DNA from: Lentzea flava
GTDB taxonomy: Bacteria; Actinomycetota; Actinomycetes; Mycobacteriales; Pseudonocardiaceae
Assembly: GCF_014648475.1 (NCBI RefSeq)
Contig: NZ_BMRE01000004.1
Location: 62,001-126,000, forward strand
DNA length: 64,000 bases
Direction: 5' to 3'
The position numbers and the translations under genes were made by a program. Numbering within the stretch: position 1 is the first letter of the stretch; each line of letters begins with the position of its first letter. The notes beneath the pieces are model-generated. The model was given only the letters and a program-made list of their open reading frames with translations. It was not told the DNA's origin and ran no database searches. Positions 25,622 through 35,963 of this stretch are shown piece by piece.

Positions 25622-26137
25622 TCAGCCCTGCGGCAGGAGCGACTCCATTTCCGAGATCTCCTTCTCCTGAAGGGTGATCACGTCCTGGGCCAGCTTTCGC
25701 GTCTCCGGGTCGGTGCCCGCGGCCAGGTGCTTGCGCGCCATCTCCACGGCACCGCGGTGGTGCTGGATCATCAGCGAGAGCCACTGCCGGTCGAACTCGG
25801 TGCCGTCGAGCTCGGCGAGGTTGCCCAGATCGACCATGCCGTGCGTGTCGGAGTGGCCGTGTGACGAATGGCTCTCCGCCTTGACGGGAGCGCCCCAGTC
25901 CTTCAACCAGCCGTTCATGCGGTCGATCTCCGGCTTCTGGGCCTTCGAGATGCGCGCCGCCAGGTCGATCACGTGCGCGTTCTCGGTGCGGGACGCGACC
26001 AGTTCGGTCATCTCCAGCGCCTGCTCGTGGTGCGGGACCATGCCCTGCGCGAACGCGACGTCCGCGGAGTTGTGCGTGGCAGGGGAACCACAGGCGGACA
26101 GCAACAGGACAGAAGCGACAGCGAGCATTCGGAGCAC
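25622..26137 (-). CDS. DUF305 lipoprotein
   Basis: About 171 residues from the GTG at 26137 (168 from the ATG at 26128). The signal ends in a lipobox (LLLSAC). The two His-rich DUF305 motifs are FAQGMVPHHEQALEM and LMIQHHRGAVEMA, with a His-rich loop (SHSSHGHSDTHG) between. The family is ferritin-like, anchored outside the membrane and often linked with copper handling. Neither start has a strong ribosome site; a TATCCT box just upstream may give a leaderless message. It is divergent from ctaD, a copper enzyme, which fits a metal-related role by context. Confidence 0.85.
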   Translation of the reverse strand: MLRMLAVASVLLLSACGSPATHNSADVAFAQGMVPHHEQALEMTELVASRTENAHVIDLAARISKAQKPEIDRMNGWLKDWGAPVKAESHSSHGHSDTHGMVDLGNLAELDGTEFDRQWLSLMIQHHRGAVEMARKHLAAGTDPETRKLAQDVITLQEKEISEMESLLPQG

Positions 26138-26270
26138 GGCGGCAGGATACGTGTGACCTGCGCTACGCCGCTGGCCACCGGCCATGGCCCACCCGAATGG
26201 AGCTGATCGGCTCCGTCTAATATCCGGTGAGTTTCCCGAACGACTGGTCCCACCAAGGCCTGGAGGCACC

Positions 26271-28058
26271 GTGACGGCCGTAGCCCCGCAGCCGATCGCA
26301 ACGCGTCCTTATCCGACGCGCACTGCGGTCAAGGGGTCCTTCCTGCTGCGGATGTTCCGCACCACGGACCACAAGCAAATCGGCATCATGTACCTGGTCA
26401 CCTCGTTCGCCTTCTTCATGGTCGGCGGCGCGATGGCCATGCTGATGCGGACCGAGCTGGCCCGTCCCGGCATGCAGTTCCTGAGCCAGGAGCAGTTCAA
26501 CCAGCTGTTCACGATGCACGGCACCGTGATGCTGCTGCTGTACGCGACCCCGATCGTCTTCGGGTTCGCGAACTTCGTGCTCCCGCTGCAGATCGGCTCG
26601 CCCGACGTGGCGTTCCCGCGGCTCAACGCGTTCTCGTACTGGCTGTACCTCTTCGGCGGCCTGATCGTGATGGCGGGCTTCATCACCCCCGGTGGTGCGG
26701 CCGACTTCGGCTGGTTCGCCTACACGCCGCTGAGCAACGCCATCCACTCGCCGGGTGTCGGCGCCGACCTGTGGATCTCCGGCCTGGTGGTCGGTGGTCT
26801 CGGCACCATCCTCGGCGCGGTGAACATGATCACCACCGTGGTCTGCCTGCGCGCGCCCGGCATGACGATGTTCCGGATGCCGATCTTCACCTGGAACATC
26901 CTGGTGACGTCGGTGCTGGTGCTGCTCGCGTTCCCGATCCTCACCGCGGCGCTGCTCGGCCTGCTCGCCGACCGCCATCTCGGTGCCCACGTGTTCGACC
27001 CCGCCAACGGCGGTGTGATCCTGTGGCAGCACCTCTTCTGGTTCTTCGGCCACCCCGAGGTCTACATCGTCGCGCTGCCGTTCTTCGGCATCGTGTCGGA
27101 GATCTTCCCGGTGTTCAGCCGCAAGCCGATCTTCGGCTACAACGGCCTGGTCTACGCGACGCTCGGCATCGCGGCCCTGTCCGTCGCCGTGTGGGCGCAC
27201 CACATGTACGCGACCGGCGCCGTGCTGCTGCCGTTCTTCGCCTTCATGACGTTCCTCATCGCGGTCCCGACCGGTGTGAAGTTCTTCAACTGGATCGGCA
27301 CGATGTGGAAGGGCCAGCTGACGTTCGAGACGCCGATGCTGTTCTCGATCGGCTTCATCGTCACGTTCCTCTTCGGTGGCCTCTCCGGCATCCTGCTGGC
27401 CGCGCCCGCGATCGACTTCCACGTGTCGGACACGTACTTCGTCGTCGCGCACTTCCACTACGTGCTCTACGGCACGATCGTGTTCGCGACCTTCGCCGGC
27501 ATCTACTTCTGGTTCCCGAAGATCACCGGCCGGTTCCTCGACGAGCCGCTCGGCAAGCTGCACTTCTGGACGACGTTCATCGGCTTCCACGCGACCTTCC
27601 TCGTCCAGCACTGGCTGGGCAACGAGGGCATGCCGCGCCGGTACGCCGACTACCTCGCGTCCGACGGCTTCACGACGCTGAACATGATCTCGACGATCGG
27701 TGCCTACATCCTGGGCGCGTCGACGCTGCCGTTCATCTGGAACATCTTCCGCAGCTACCGCTTCGGTGAGGTCGTCACGGCGGACGACCCGTGGGGCTAC
27801 GGCAACTCGCTCGAGTGGGCCACCTCGTCCCCGCCGCCGCGGCACAACTTCACCGAGCTGCCCCGGATCCGTTCGGAGCGCCCGGCGTTCGAGCTGCACT
27901 ACCCGCACATGGTCGAGCGCATCCGCAACGAGGGTCACGTGACCTTCACCGGCAAGGCGATCGCGCACAAGGACGCGCCGCCCGCGCTGTCCGAGATGGC
28001 GGGAGCCGCGATCCAGTCCGGTACGGCCTCCGAGAAGTCGGAGTCGGACCACAAGTAA
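26271..28058 (+). CDS. ctaD: Cytochrome c oxidase subunit I (aa3 type)
   Basis: A 595-residue, 12-helix subunit of the terminal oxidase that reduces oxygen to water and pumps protons. Visible landmarks are the N-terminal [11 protein letters not shown], the heme a ligand region [10 protein letters not shown], the CuB/Tyr region [14 protein letters not shown], the pair WAHHMY and the heme ligand pair [12 protein letters not shown]. The GTG at 26271 follows GGAGG; an upstream ATG in frame would add an unlikely tail. It is monocistronic, as is common for actinobacterial ctaD, followed by a terminator. Confidence 0.96.
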   Translation: MTAVAPQPIATRPYPTRTAVKGSFLLRMFRTTDHKQIGIMYLVTSFAFFMVGGAMAMLMRTELARPGMQFLSQEQFNQLFTMHGTVMLLLYATPIVFGFANFVLPLQIGSPDVAFPRLNAFSYWLYLFGGLIVMAGFITPGGAADFGWFAYTPLSNAIHSPGVGADLWISGLVVGGLGTILGAVNMITTVVCLRAPGMTMFRMPIFTWNILVTSVLVLLAFPILTAALLGLLADRHLGAHVFDPANGGVILWQHLFWFFGHPEVYIVALPFFGIVSEIFPVFSRKPIFGYNGLVYATLGIAALSVAVWAHHMYATGAVLLPFFAFMTFLIAVPTGVKFFNWIGTMWKGQLTFETPMLFSIGFIVTFLFGGLSGILLAAPAIDFHVSDTYFVVAHFHYVLYGTIVFATFAGIYFWFPKITGRFLDEPLGKLHFWTTFIGFHATFLVQHWLGNEGMPRRYADYLASDGFTTLNMISTIGAYILGASTLPFIWNIFRSYRFGEVVTADDPWGYGNSLEWATSSPPPRHNFTELPRIRSERPAFELHYPHMVERIRNEGHVTFTGKAIAHKDAPPALSEMAGAAIQSGTASEKSESDHK

Positions 28059-30031
<1,973 letters not shown>

Positions 30032-30061
30032 GATCGGTCCAATCGGGTAAATCCGCCTCTC

Positions 30062-31441
30062 GTGGGCTTACTCGACGTGCTCGACGCGCGGCTCGGTGAC
30101 GGGCTGGAGAACGTGCTGTGCTCCCACCACGCCAGGAGACTCCGGCGGCTGGGCTGGGGCGAGGTGCTGGACGGTGACGGCGCGGGGTGGTTCACCCCGC
30201 GCCGAACTGTGCAGCACGGCAACAAGTTCGAGGTTCTGGTCGACGGCGCCACGGCGTTTCCCGTTGTGGCAGAGGCGATCGAGAACGCGCAGAAGTACGT
30301 CCACATCGCGAACTGGCACGCCTCGCCGGACTTCCAGCTGACCCGCGAACCGGGAGCGCCGCAGCTGCGCGAGCTGCTTTCGGCTGCCGCGGAACGGGTT
30401 CCGGTGCGCGTGCTGCTCTGGGCGGGCCCGCCCATCCCGTTCTTCGAGCCGACACGCAAACGGGCAGCGGCGGCCAAGAAGGCGTTCCTGGAGTGCGGCG
30501 CCGTCCGCTGCGAGCTCGACGCCCGCGAACGAACCCTGCACTGCCACCACGAGAAGATCGTGATCGTCGACGACGTGGCGTTCGTCGGCGGCCTCGACAT
30601 GACGGCGGTCGAGGGCGACCGCCACGACTCGCCGGAGCACCCGCCGCGCGACCTCGGCTGGCACGACCACATCGCCCGGATCGAGGGCCCGGCGGTGGCC
30701 GAGGTGGCCGCCCACTTCGCCGCGCGGTGGCTGGAGATCGCGGGGGAGACCCTGCCCGCGCCCGAGGTGCCGCCGGAAGCCGGGTCGTCGTCCGTGCAGC
30801 TGGTGCGGACGATCCCGGAGCGCACCTACGGCTTCGCGCCGCACGGCGACTTCAGCCTGCTCGACTCGTACCTGCGGGCGTTGCGGGCGGCCAGGTCGCT
30901 GATCTACCTGGAAAACCAGTTCCTGTGGTCGCCCGAGATCACCGAGGTGCTGATCGACAAGCTGCGCAACCCGCCGACACGTGAGTTCCGGATGGTGCTG
31001 CTGCTGCCGCAGAAACCCAGCAACGGCGCCGACACCACGCGCGGGCAGCTCGGCCGGTTGATCGACGCCGACTCCGGCGGACGCCTGGTCGCCGCGACCC
31101 TGGTCGCCCACGGCGACGCACCGGTCTACATCCACGCCAAGCTGTCCATTGTGGACGACCGATGGCTCTCGGTCGGCTCGGCGAACCTCAACGAGCACTC
31201 GTTGTTCAACGACACCGAGGTCAACGTCGTGACCGACGACCCGGAGGTGGCGCGGTCGACCCGCCTGCGGCTGTGGGCCGAGCACCTGGACGCGGACGTG
31301 ACGGGTCCGATCGACGACGTCGTGGACAAGATCTGGCGGCCCGCGCTGAAGGGGCCATCGCGGGTGATGGAGCTGCCCGGGGTGTCGCGGCGGGCGGGAA
31401 GGCTGCAAGGACCGTTACGCGGATTGCTGGTCGACGGCTGA
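30062..31441 (+). CDS. Phospholipase D-family protein
   Basis: A 459-residue protein with two HKD catalytic motifs: HHEKIVIVDDVAFVGGLD (about residue 163) and YIHAKLSIVDDRWLSVGSAN (about residue 358). Two motifs in one chain are typical of phospholipase D and cardiolipin synthase. No signal peptide or membrane helix is seen, so it is probably cytoplasmic or peripheral to the membrane. It acts on phosphodiester bonds; the lipid or other substrate cannot be named. It begins 30 bases after the Pth2-like gene and may be co-transcribed. Confidence 0.88.
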   Translation: MGLLDVLDARLGDGLENVLCSHHARRLRRLGWGEVLDGDGAGWFTPRRTVQHGNKFEVLVDGATAFPVVAEAIENAQKYVHIANWHASPDFQLTREPGAPQLRELLSAAAERVPVRVLLWAGPPIPFFEPTRKRAAAAKKAFLECGAVRCELDARERTLHCHHEKIVIVDDVAFVGGLDMTAVEGDRHDSPEHPPRDLGWHDHIARIEGPAVAEVAAHFAARWLEIAGETLPAPEVPPEAGSSSVQLVRTIPERTYGFAPHGDFSLLDSYLRALRAARSLIYLENQFLWSPEITEVLIDKLRNPPTREFRMVLLLPQKPSNGADTTRGQLGRLIDADSGGRLVAATLVAHGDAPVYIHAKLSIVDDRWLSVGSANLNEHSLFNDTEVNVVTDDPEVARSTRLRLWAEHLDADVTGPIDDVVDKIWRPALKGPSRVMELPGVSRRAGRLQGPLRGLLVDG

Positions 31442-31463
31442 TCTCCAGGTCTAGTTTGGCGAC

Positions 31464-32041
31464 GTGGCCAACGAGGTGACGATCCCCTGCTGCCGTGCGC
31501 CTCCATCGACGAGGTCGCCGAGTTCTACGTGATGCTCGGGTTCACCGTCACGTACCGGCAGTACCGCCCGAACGCGTACGTGTCGGTGCGGCGCGAGGAC
31601 ATCAACCTCCACTTCTTCGGCATCCCCGGCTACGAACCCGAACGCTCGTACAGCTCGTGCCTGATCCAGGTCGACGACCCTCGTGAGCTGTACGAGGTGT
31701 TCGCGTCCGGCATGCGGACGGTCTACGGGAAGGTGCTGGTGGCGGGCATCCCGCGGATGACACGGCCGCGGCGGGACGGCTTCCTGGTGGTCGATCCCGG
31801 CGGCAACTGGATCCGGGTCGTGCCCGCGGTGCGGGAGCGGGAGCCGGCGCGCAACGGGCTGACGCGGGCGTTGCGGAACGCGGTCACGCTGGCCGGGTCG
31901 CACGGGGCGGAGCGGCAGGCGTTGAAGATCCTCGAAGGGGCGTTGGCACGGGAGGTGCACGCTTCGGAGGAGGAGCGGGCGTCGGCGTTGGAGTTCCGCG
32001 ACGAACTGCTGGAACGGCTCGGCCTGCACGGCTTGCGCTGA
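31464..32041 (+). pseudogene. Glyoxalase-like gene with an early frameshift
   Basis: The downstream frame (YVMLGFTVTYRQYRPNAYVS to LERLGLHGLR) is a vicinal-oxygen-chelate/glyoxalase fold protein, closely similar to the intact paralogue at 35367-35963. The expected start GTGGCCAACGAGGTG (VANEV, as in the paralogue's VANEL) is present at 31464 but lies in another frame: after ATC-CC at 31482-31486 one base is missing compared with ATT-CCG-CTC in the paralogue, and the frame resumes with CTG CTG CCG at 31487. Without that base the N-terminal strand is lost. It is either a real -1 mutation or a sequencing error in a C run. The mobile cassette inserts 7 bases after its stop. Confidence 0.75.
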
Positions 32042-32047
32042 ACAGAG

Positions 32048-32055
32048 GGTTTCGC
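32048..32055. repeat. Target-site duplication, left copy
   Basis: GGTTTCGC lies immediately outside the left inverted end of the cassette. The identical octamer flanks the right end (34680-34687). Eight-base duplications are typical of ISL3-family insertion. Confidence 0.88.
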
Positions 32056-32116
32056 GGCTCTTCGCAGACGAGGGTGTAGTCGGGGTGGGCAGGTCGGTCT
32101 CGGGATGAGGGTCGAG
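32056..32116 (+). repeat. Left inverted terminal repeat of the cassette
   Basis: It begins GGCTCTTCGCAGACGAGG and ends GGATGAGGGTCGAG. It is the inverted counterpart of 34619-34679, with seven differences. The remaining 125 bases to the AraC stop contain no gene I can support. Confidence 0.85.
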
Positions 32117-32241
32117 GTAACGGCAGTCGTCACGACGAGGTGGGGCGGCTCAAGGGCCTCGGCGCGACCGAGCTTGGCCCTGGCGGCCCGGCGCAGATCC
32201 GGACGCCGCCCCGTACCCAGATCGCCGGGACCTGACCGCGG

Positions 32242-33117
32242 TCACCGCTGTCGAACTTTGGTGCGGAATGCGATCGGTGTCTGCCGAGTCCGCTGGTGGA
32301 AGTACTTGGAGAAGTTGGTGGCGTCGTTGAAGCCGAGGTCGTTGGCGATCTTCGCGGCGGTGTGGTCGGAGTGGGCGAGCAGGCGTTTGGCTTCGAGGAT
32401 GATGCGGCGGTCGATGAACTCCTTGGCCCCCATACCGGTCGCGGCGAACGCCGCCCTGGCGAGGGTGCGCGGGGAGTAGCCGAGCTGGGCGGCGTAGTCC
32501 TCGACGCGGCGGGTACGGGCGAAATCGCGCTCGACCGCGTGCCGGAACCGCCGGAACGTCTCGTTCGCCTCCCCTGCCGGTGACCGGGTGGTCCCGGTGT
32601 GGGACAAGCGGATGGCCAGGACTGCGAGCAGGTGCCGCATCGCCGACAGATGGACCGGCAACGGCAGCGTGCCCAGTGCCCGGAACTCGTGCTCGAGGTG
32701 GGTGCGGGCCATCCTCAGGGACTCCCCGCCGTTCTCCGGCGTGTACAGGGTCGGGGCTCCCGGTTCGTTGATACGGGCGGTCTCGGCCGTGTCGGGGTCG
32801 AGGAAGTCGTCCTCGAAGAGGATCAATGATCCTTCGACGTCGGTCAGGTCACCCCAGCGCCCGACCTCCCCGGGACGGACCCACAGCCATGAGCCCGGTT
32901 CGGCCGTGTAGTCCACGAAGTCGACCATGAACCCCAATCGTCCCTTCGCGGGAGTGATGAGCTGGTGGAAGTGGAGCCGCTGCAAGCGCGCGAGCATCGC
33001 CAGGTTCCGGCTCCGCAACTCGCCCAAGGTCAGCACCTGCACCCCGGATGGGGAGCCGATGGGAGCCTGGAACTCGACCTCCAGGATCGCCGCCGCGGAT
33101 TGTCGGTTTTTCACCAT
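32242..33117 (-). CDS. AraC-family transcriptional regulator (cassette passenger)
   Basis: A 291-residue regulator. The N-terminal part (residues 20-170) is a cupin-like AraC ligand domain (RLHFHQLITPAKGRLGFMVDFV), and the C-terminal part has the double helix-turn-helix (VEDYAAQLGYSPRTLARAAF; AAKIANDLGFNDATNFSKYFHQ). The ATG at 33117 is chosen over upstream in-frame codons because the gene is divergent from the SnoaL gene and further extension would enter its promoter. It probably activates the divergent SnoaL-MoaF pair carried in the same mobile cassette. Confidence 0.9.
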   Translation of the reverse strand: MVKNRQSAAAILEVEFQAPIGSPSGVQVLTLGELRSRNLAMLARLQRLHFHQLITPAKGRLGFMVDFVDYTAEPGSWLWVRPGEVGRWGDLTDVEGSLILFEDDFLDPDTAETARINEPGAPTLYTPENGGESLRMARTHLEHEFRALGTLPLPVHLSAMRHLLAVLAIRLSHTGTTRSPAGEANETFRRFRHAVERDFARTRRVEDYAAQLGYSPRTLARAAFAATGMGAKEFIDRRIILEAKRLLAHSDHTAAKIANDLGFNDATNFSKYFHQRTRQTPIAFRTKVRQR

Positions 33118-33122
33118 CACGA

Positions 33123-33153
33123 GACCTGAGCGTACCGGGCAAAGTACGAGGTC
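33123..33153. promoter_or_regulatory. Imperfect dyad in the AraC/SnoaL divergent promoter
   Basis: GACCTgagCGTAC at the left and GTACGAGGTC at the right form an inverted repeat with a 3-base offset in the 108-base divergent gap. It could be an AraC-type site; this is a pattern observation only. Confidence 0.3.
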
Positions 33154-33225
33154 CTGGCCTAGCTTCGAGGTGTCAGGGCACCAGCGCCGCCAAACGTGTG
33201 GCGGGTAACGACAAGAGAGGACGTC

Positions 33226-33984
33226 ATGACAAGCGCGAAGGACACGGTTCTGGCAGCCGCGAAGGAACTGTTCGCCGACAAGGACCCGGCTGCGGTGGAC
33301 CGCTGGGTGGCATCGGACTACAAGCAGCACTCCTCGCTCGCGCCCGACGGACCCGAGGGCCTGCGCGGCCTGGTCGCGAACCTGCCTGAGGGTTTCCGAT
33401 ACGAGGGCGCGCGAGTCATCGCCGACGGCGACCTGGTCGCACTCCACGGCACCTACTACGGCTTCGGCCCCGACCCGCTGGTCGCGTTCGACCTGTTCCG
33501 CGTCGAGAACGGCAAGCTCGCCGAGCACTGGGACGCGCTCACCCCGGTCGTCGAGGACACCGCCTCAGGCCGCTCCCAGACCGACGGTCCGACCGAGATC
33601 GGCGACCCGTCCCGGACCGAGGCGACCCGCGCGCTGGTGACCCGGTTCGCCGAGAAGGTGCTCCAGGGCGCCGACTACTCGGTGCTGACCGACTACATCT
33701 CGATCGAGCAGTACGACCAGCACAACCCCGAGGCAGCCGACGGCCTCGACGGCTTCGGCGCAGCCGCAGCGACCTGGGCCGAGCAGGGCAAGAACCTGGT
33801 CTACAAGACCATCCACCGGGTGATCGCCGAGGGCGACTACGCCCTGGTCCAGTCCGAGGGCGAGTTCGGCCAGCCGGTCGCCTACTGGGACCTGTTCCGC
33901 GTCTCGGGCGGCAAGATCGTCGAGCACTGGGACGTCGTGGCCCCGATCCCGGCCGAACTGCCGCACGGCAACGGCCTCTTCTGA
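33226..33984 (+). CDS. Double SnoaL-like (NTF2-fold) protein, cassette passenger
   Basis: A 252-residue protein made of two repeats of a SnoaL-type NTF2 fold: residues 1-115 (WVASDYKQHSSLAPDGPEGL to FRVENGKLAEHWD) and residues 130-250 (YISIEQYDQHNPEAADGLDG to FRVSGGKIVEHWD). Such proteins are small-molecule-binding or isomerase/cyclase-like, often coupled to flavin or short-chain enzymes. The ATG at 33226 follows GAGAGG. It is first in a two-gene unit with the MoaF-like gene. The substrate is unknown. Confidence 0.85.
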   Translation: MTSAKDTVLAAAKELFADKDPAAVDRWVASDYKQHSSLAPDGPEGLRGLVANLPEGFRYEGARVIADGDLVALHGTYYGFGPDPLVAFDLFRVENGKLAEHWDALTPVVEDTASGRSQTDGPTEIGDPSRTEATRALVTRFAEKVLQGADYSVLTDYISIEQYDQHNPEAADGLDGFGAAAATWAEQGKNLVYKTIHRVIAEGDYALVQSEGEFGQPVAYWDLFRVSGGKIVEHWDVVAPIPAELPHGNGLF

Positions 33985-33993
33985 GGAGCCGGC

Positions 33994-34320
33994 ATGAGCG
34001 AGTTCGCTTTCGCGGGCAAGACCATCGAATTCACCGTCGACAACGGTGTGGTCTTCCACAACACCTACACCGCCGACGGCAAAGGCCTGCACTACCAGGC
34101 CGTCGCCGGGCCGACCAAGGGCGCCGCGGAGGATGTCCGGCTCCAGGCTGCCGAGGTCGCACCGGGCGTCTACCTGGTGGGTTGGACCGAGGCTTCGGGC
34201 ATGACGGTCACGCACGCGATGAACTTCAACGAGGGCATCATCCACGCCTTCTGGACCTACGAAACCGACACCGGCCGGATCGGCGAACTCCACCACGGCA
34301 CGTTCCGTCAACTGACCTGA
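33994..34320 (+). CDS. MoaF-related lipocalin-like protein, cassette passenger
   Basis: A 108-residue protein of beta strands typical of the MoaF C-terminal/lipocalin-like family (FAFAGKTIEFTVDNGVVFHN; VYLVGWTEASGMTVTHAMNF). Stand-alone MoaF-like proteins commonly accompany SnoaL or oxidoreductase genes. It lies 9 bases after the SnoaL gene and is co-transcribed with it. A ligand-binding role is inferred; molybdenum cofactor involvement is not implied. Confidence 0.8.
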   Translation: MSEFAFAGKTIEFTVDNGVVFHNTYTADGKGLHYQAVAGPTKGAAEDVRLQAAEVAPGVYLVGWTEASGMTVTHAMNFNEGIIHAFWTYETDTGRIGELHHGTFRQLT

Positions 34321-34330
34321 CCCGCTCCCG

Positions 34331-34630
34331 TCAACACAACCGATCCGGCCCCACGAAACCACGGGCCTGGACCGCCTTCCGTGGTCCGGGGTCTTGAAGC
34401 TGCGTGGCGTGGGAGGTGTCCTGACGCCAGACGTGCCCGCAGCCGGCGCAGCGGTAGCGGCGGATCGTGACCAGCAGCGCCGTGGGCCGCCAGCCGAACG
34501 GCTCGTGCGCGAGCCGCGACCCGGACGACCCTGAGGAGGCGTCGGACCGCTGGTGTCGCCGGTGCGGCTGCGAGGGGCTTCCGGGTGGGCGGTGTGAGAG
34601 CTCCCATCCTCGGAAGAGCTCGACCCTCAT
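34331..34630 (-). pseudogene. ISL3-family transposase remnant
   Basis: A 99-residue frame starting just inside the right inverted repeat. Residues 58-88 (RLAHEPFGWRPTALLVTIRR, then YRCAGCGHVWRQDTS) match the N-terminal zinc-finger region of ISL3-type transposases; the CxxC pair and WRQDTS are recognisable. The text before it is scrambled and the text after it diverges and stops, so the DDE catalytic domain is absent. It identifies the family of the cassette and shows it cannot move itself. Confidence 0.78.
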
Positions 34631-34679
34631 CCCGGGACCGGCACGCCCACCCCAGCTACACCCTCATCTGCGAAGAGCC
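34619..34679 (-). repeat. Right inverted terminal repeat of the cassette
   Basis: On the minus strand it reads GGCTCTTCGCAGATGAGGG and onward to GATGAGGGTCGAG, matching the left end. The transposase remnant starts within it. Confidence 0.85.
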
Positions 34680-34687
34680 GGTTTCGC
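34680..34687. repeat. Target-site duplication, right copy
   Basis: GGTTTCGC, identical to 32048-32055, directly outside the right end. It also lies where the -35 region of the PadR promoter would be. Confidence 0.88.
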
Positions 34688-34695
34688 CGCTTAAT

Positions 34696-34710
34696 CTACA
34701 TAGGTAGTAT
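34696..34710 (+). promoter_or_regulatory. PadR promoter/operator with leaderless start
   Basis: CTAC-ATAG-GTAG (34696-34707) is a perfect 4-base-arm dyad overlapping a -10 box TAGTAT (34705-34710). The GTG start codon of the PadR gene lies 6 bases after the -10 box, so the message should be leaderless. Autorepression through the dyad is typical for PadR proteins. Confidence 0.55.
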
Positions 34711-34716
34711 TGTGGT

Positions 34717-35022
34717 GTGGAGCCACTGCAACGCATCGGCAAGGCCACCGTCGACGTGCTCCAGGTGCTGCTCGGCACCGACGAGCCGCGCTGGGGCCTG
34801 GAGATCATCAAGCTGACAGGGCGGCCGTCGGGCAGCGTCTACCCGTTGCTGGACAGGCTGGAGCGGGCCGGCTGGGTCACGTCGTCGTGGGACGACGACG
34901 TGGAACGGCGTGGGCCGCGGCGGCGGATGTACCGGCTCACGGCCGACGGCGCCGTTGAGGCTCGGAAGGTCGTCGCGCGGGCCGCTCCTGCGCCCCGGTT
35001 GGTGCCCAGGACCGCGCAGTGA
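34717..35022 (+). CDS. PadR-family transcriptional regulator
   Basis: A 101-residue winged-helix protein (LQVLLGTDEPRWGLEIIKLT, GSVYPLLDRLERAGWVTSSW, RRRMYRLTADGAVEARKVV), the classic PadR signature without the long C-terminal dimer helix. The GTG at 34717 is used because it follows a -10 box directly. It overlaps the next gene by 4 bases. PadR repressors commonly control their own operon, here the small membrane protein and possibly the glyoxalase-like gene. Confidence 0.9.
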   Translation: MEPLQRIGKATVDVLQVLLGTDEPRWGLEIIKLTGRPSGSVYPLLDRLERAGWVTSSWDDDVERRGPRRRMYRLTADGAVEARKVVARAAPAPRLVPRTAQ

Positions 35023-35318
35023 AGGCCGCGCTGTGGGTCGTGCGGTTCGCGGCGGCCGTGGTGGGCGATGAGCGTTATCGCGAGCACTGGGAAGCGGATG
35101 TTGTTGGGGCGCGCGAACTCGGCATGTCGCCGTTGAAGGTTGCGTTCGGGGCGTTGCGCGCTGTCGTTGTCATGCCGTCGAAAGGGGTTGCTGTGGCTGG
35201 AATCGGGCCGTTGGGCATCGCGTTGAAGCACGCGCAGACGCCGCGTGGGCGGGTGCTTGCGATCGCCGTCGTGTCGGCGTTGTTGTTGCTCGGCGGAGTG
35301 GCGATGCTGTTCGCTTGA
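35019..35318 (+). CDS. Small membrane protein of the PadR operon
   Basis: A 99-residue protein with a basic/acidic N-terminal half (RYREHWEADVVGARELGMSP) and a C-terminal membrane helix (VLAIAVVSALLLLGGVAMLF). The YREHWxAD pattern is common in small proteins encoded right after PadR regulators in actinomycetes. The function is unknown. It is translationally coupled to padR. Confidence 0.75.
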   Translation: MKAALWVVRFAAAVVGDERYREHWEADVVGARELGMSPLKVAFGALRAVVVMPSKGVAVAGIGPLGIALKHAQTPRGRVLAIAVVSALLLLGGVAMLFA

Positions 35319-35366
35319 GCAAATTGCTCGGTGTCGTTTCGGCGGGGCCGGGCTTAGCTTCGGGCG

Positions 35367-35963
35367 GTGGCGAACGAACTGACAATTCCGCTCCTGCCCT
35401 GTCCCGACATCGACGAAATCGCGTCGTTCTACGAGATGCTCGGCTTCGAGGTCACCTATCGGCAGACGAAGCCGAACCCGTACGTCGCGTTGCAGCGCGA
35501 GGACATTCGGCTGCACTTCTTCGGGATGGACGGCTTCGATCCCGAGCAGTCGTACGGCACGTGCCTGGTCATCGTGCAGGACACCGGGCCGTTGTACGAG
35601 GCCTTCGCGAGCGGCATGCGGGAGAGGCACGGGAAAGTGCTCATCTCCGGCATTCCGCGGATGACCCGGCCGAGGCTGCGCAACGACAGGTACACCGGGT
35701 TCAGCGTCATCGACCCCGGTGGCAACTGGATCCGGATCAACAAGGCCGCCCCGGAACCCGAAGCGACGTCCAAGCTCGCCAAGGCCGTGGAGAACGCCGC
35801 CCGCCAGGCTGACGCGCGCGGTGACGAGCGCCAGGCGTTGAAGATCCTGGAAGGGGCGCTGGGAAAGGCGACCGGCGACGAGCCGGAGTTCCTGGAAGCC
35901 CAGCAGTTCCGCGACGAGCTGGTGGAGCGGATCAGCGGGTCTGGGCCGCGTCCAGGCGCTTGA
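35367..35963 (+). CDS. Glyoxalase-like (VOC fold) protein, intact paralogue
   Basis: A 198-residue protein. Residues 5-125 form the bleomycin-resistance/glyoxalase fold (TIPLLPCPDIDEIASFYEML, VIDPGGNWIRINK), and residues 135-190 are a helical tail. It is clearly homologous over its whole length to the frameshifted copy at 31464-32041, including the tail motif ERQALKILEGAL. It is a metal-dependent dioxygenase, lyase or drug-binding protein of unknown substrate. Its last 32 bases overlap the dinG-like gene tail to tail. Confidence 0.85.
   Translation: MANELTIPLLPCPDIDEIASFYEMLGFEVTYRQTKPNPYVALQREDIRLHFFGMDGFDPEQSYGTCLVIVQDTGPLYEAFASGMRERHGKVLISGIPRMTRPRLRNDRYTGFSVIDPGGNWIRINKAAPEPEATSKLAKAVENAARQADARGDERQALKILEGALGKATGDEPEFLEAQQFRDELVERISGSGPRPGA

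Larger units (their letters stand above)
32056..34679. mobile_element. ISL3-like mobile insertion cassette with passenger genes
   Basis: The 2,624-base element starts GGCTCTTCGCAG and ends CTGCGAAGAGCC. About 61-62 bases at each end are inverted copies (32055-32116 against 34619-34680, 55 of 62 identical by my alignment), far longer than a bare terminal repeat. A perfect 8-base duplication (GGTTTCGC) flanks it, so it entered as a unit. Inside are an AraC-type regulator, a double SnoaL protein, a MoaF-like protein and a short transposase remnant next to the right end. With no intact transposase it is non-autonomous and needs help from a related ISL3 element. Removal would restore a short spacer between the glyoxalase-like gene and the PadR promoter. 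Confidence 0.85.

Noticed and set aside
32105..32479. Plus-strand frame starting at the left inverted repeat with MRVE, like the transposase remnant
   Set aside because: The shared start comes from the repeated end sequence; the rest runs antisense into the AraC gene and lacks transposase motifs.
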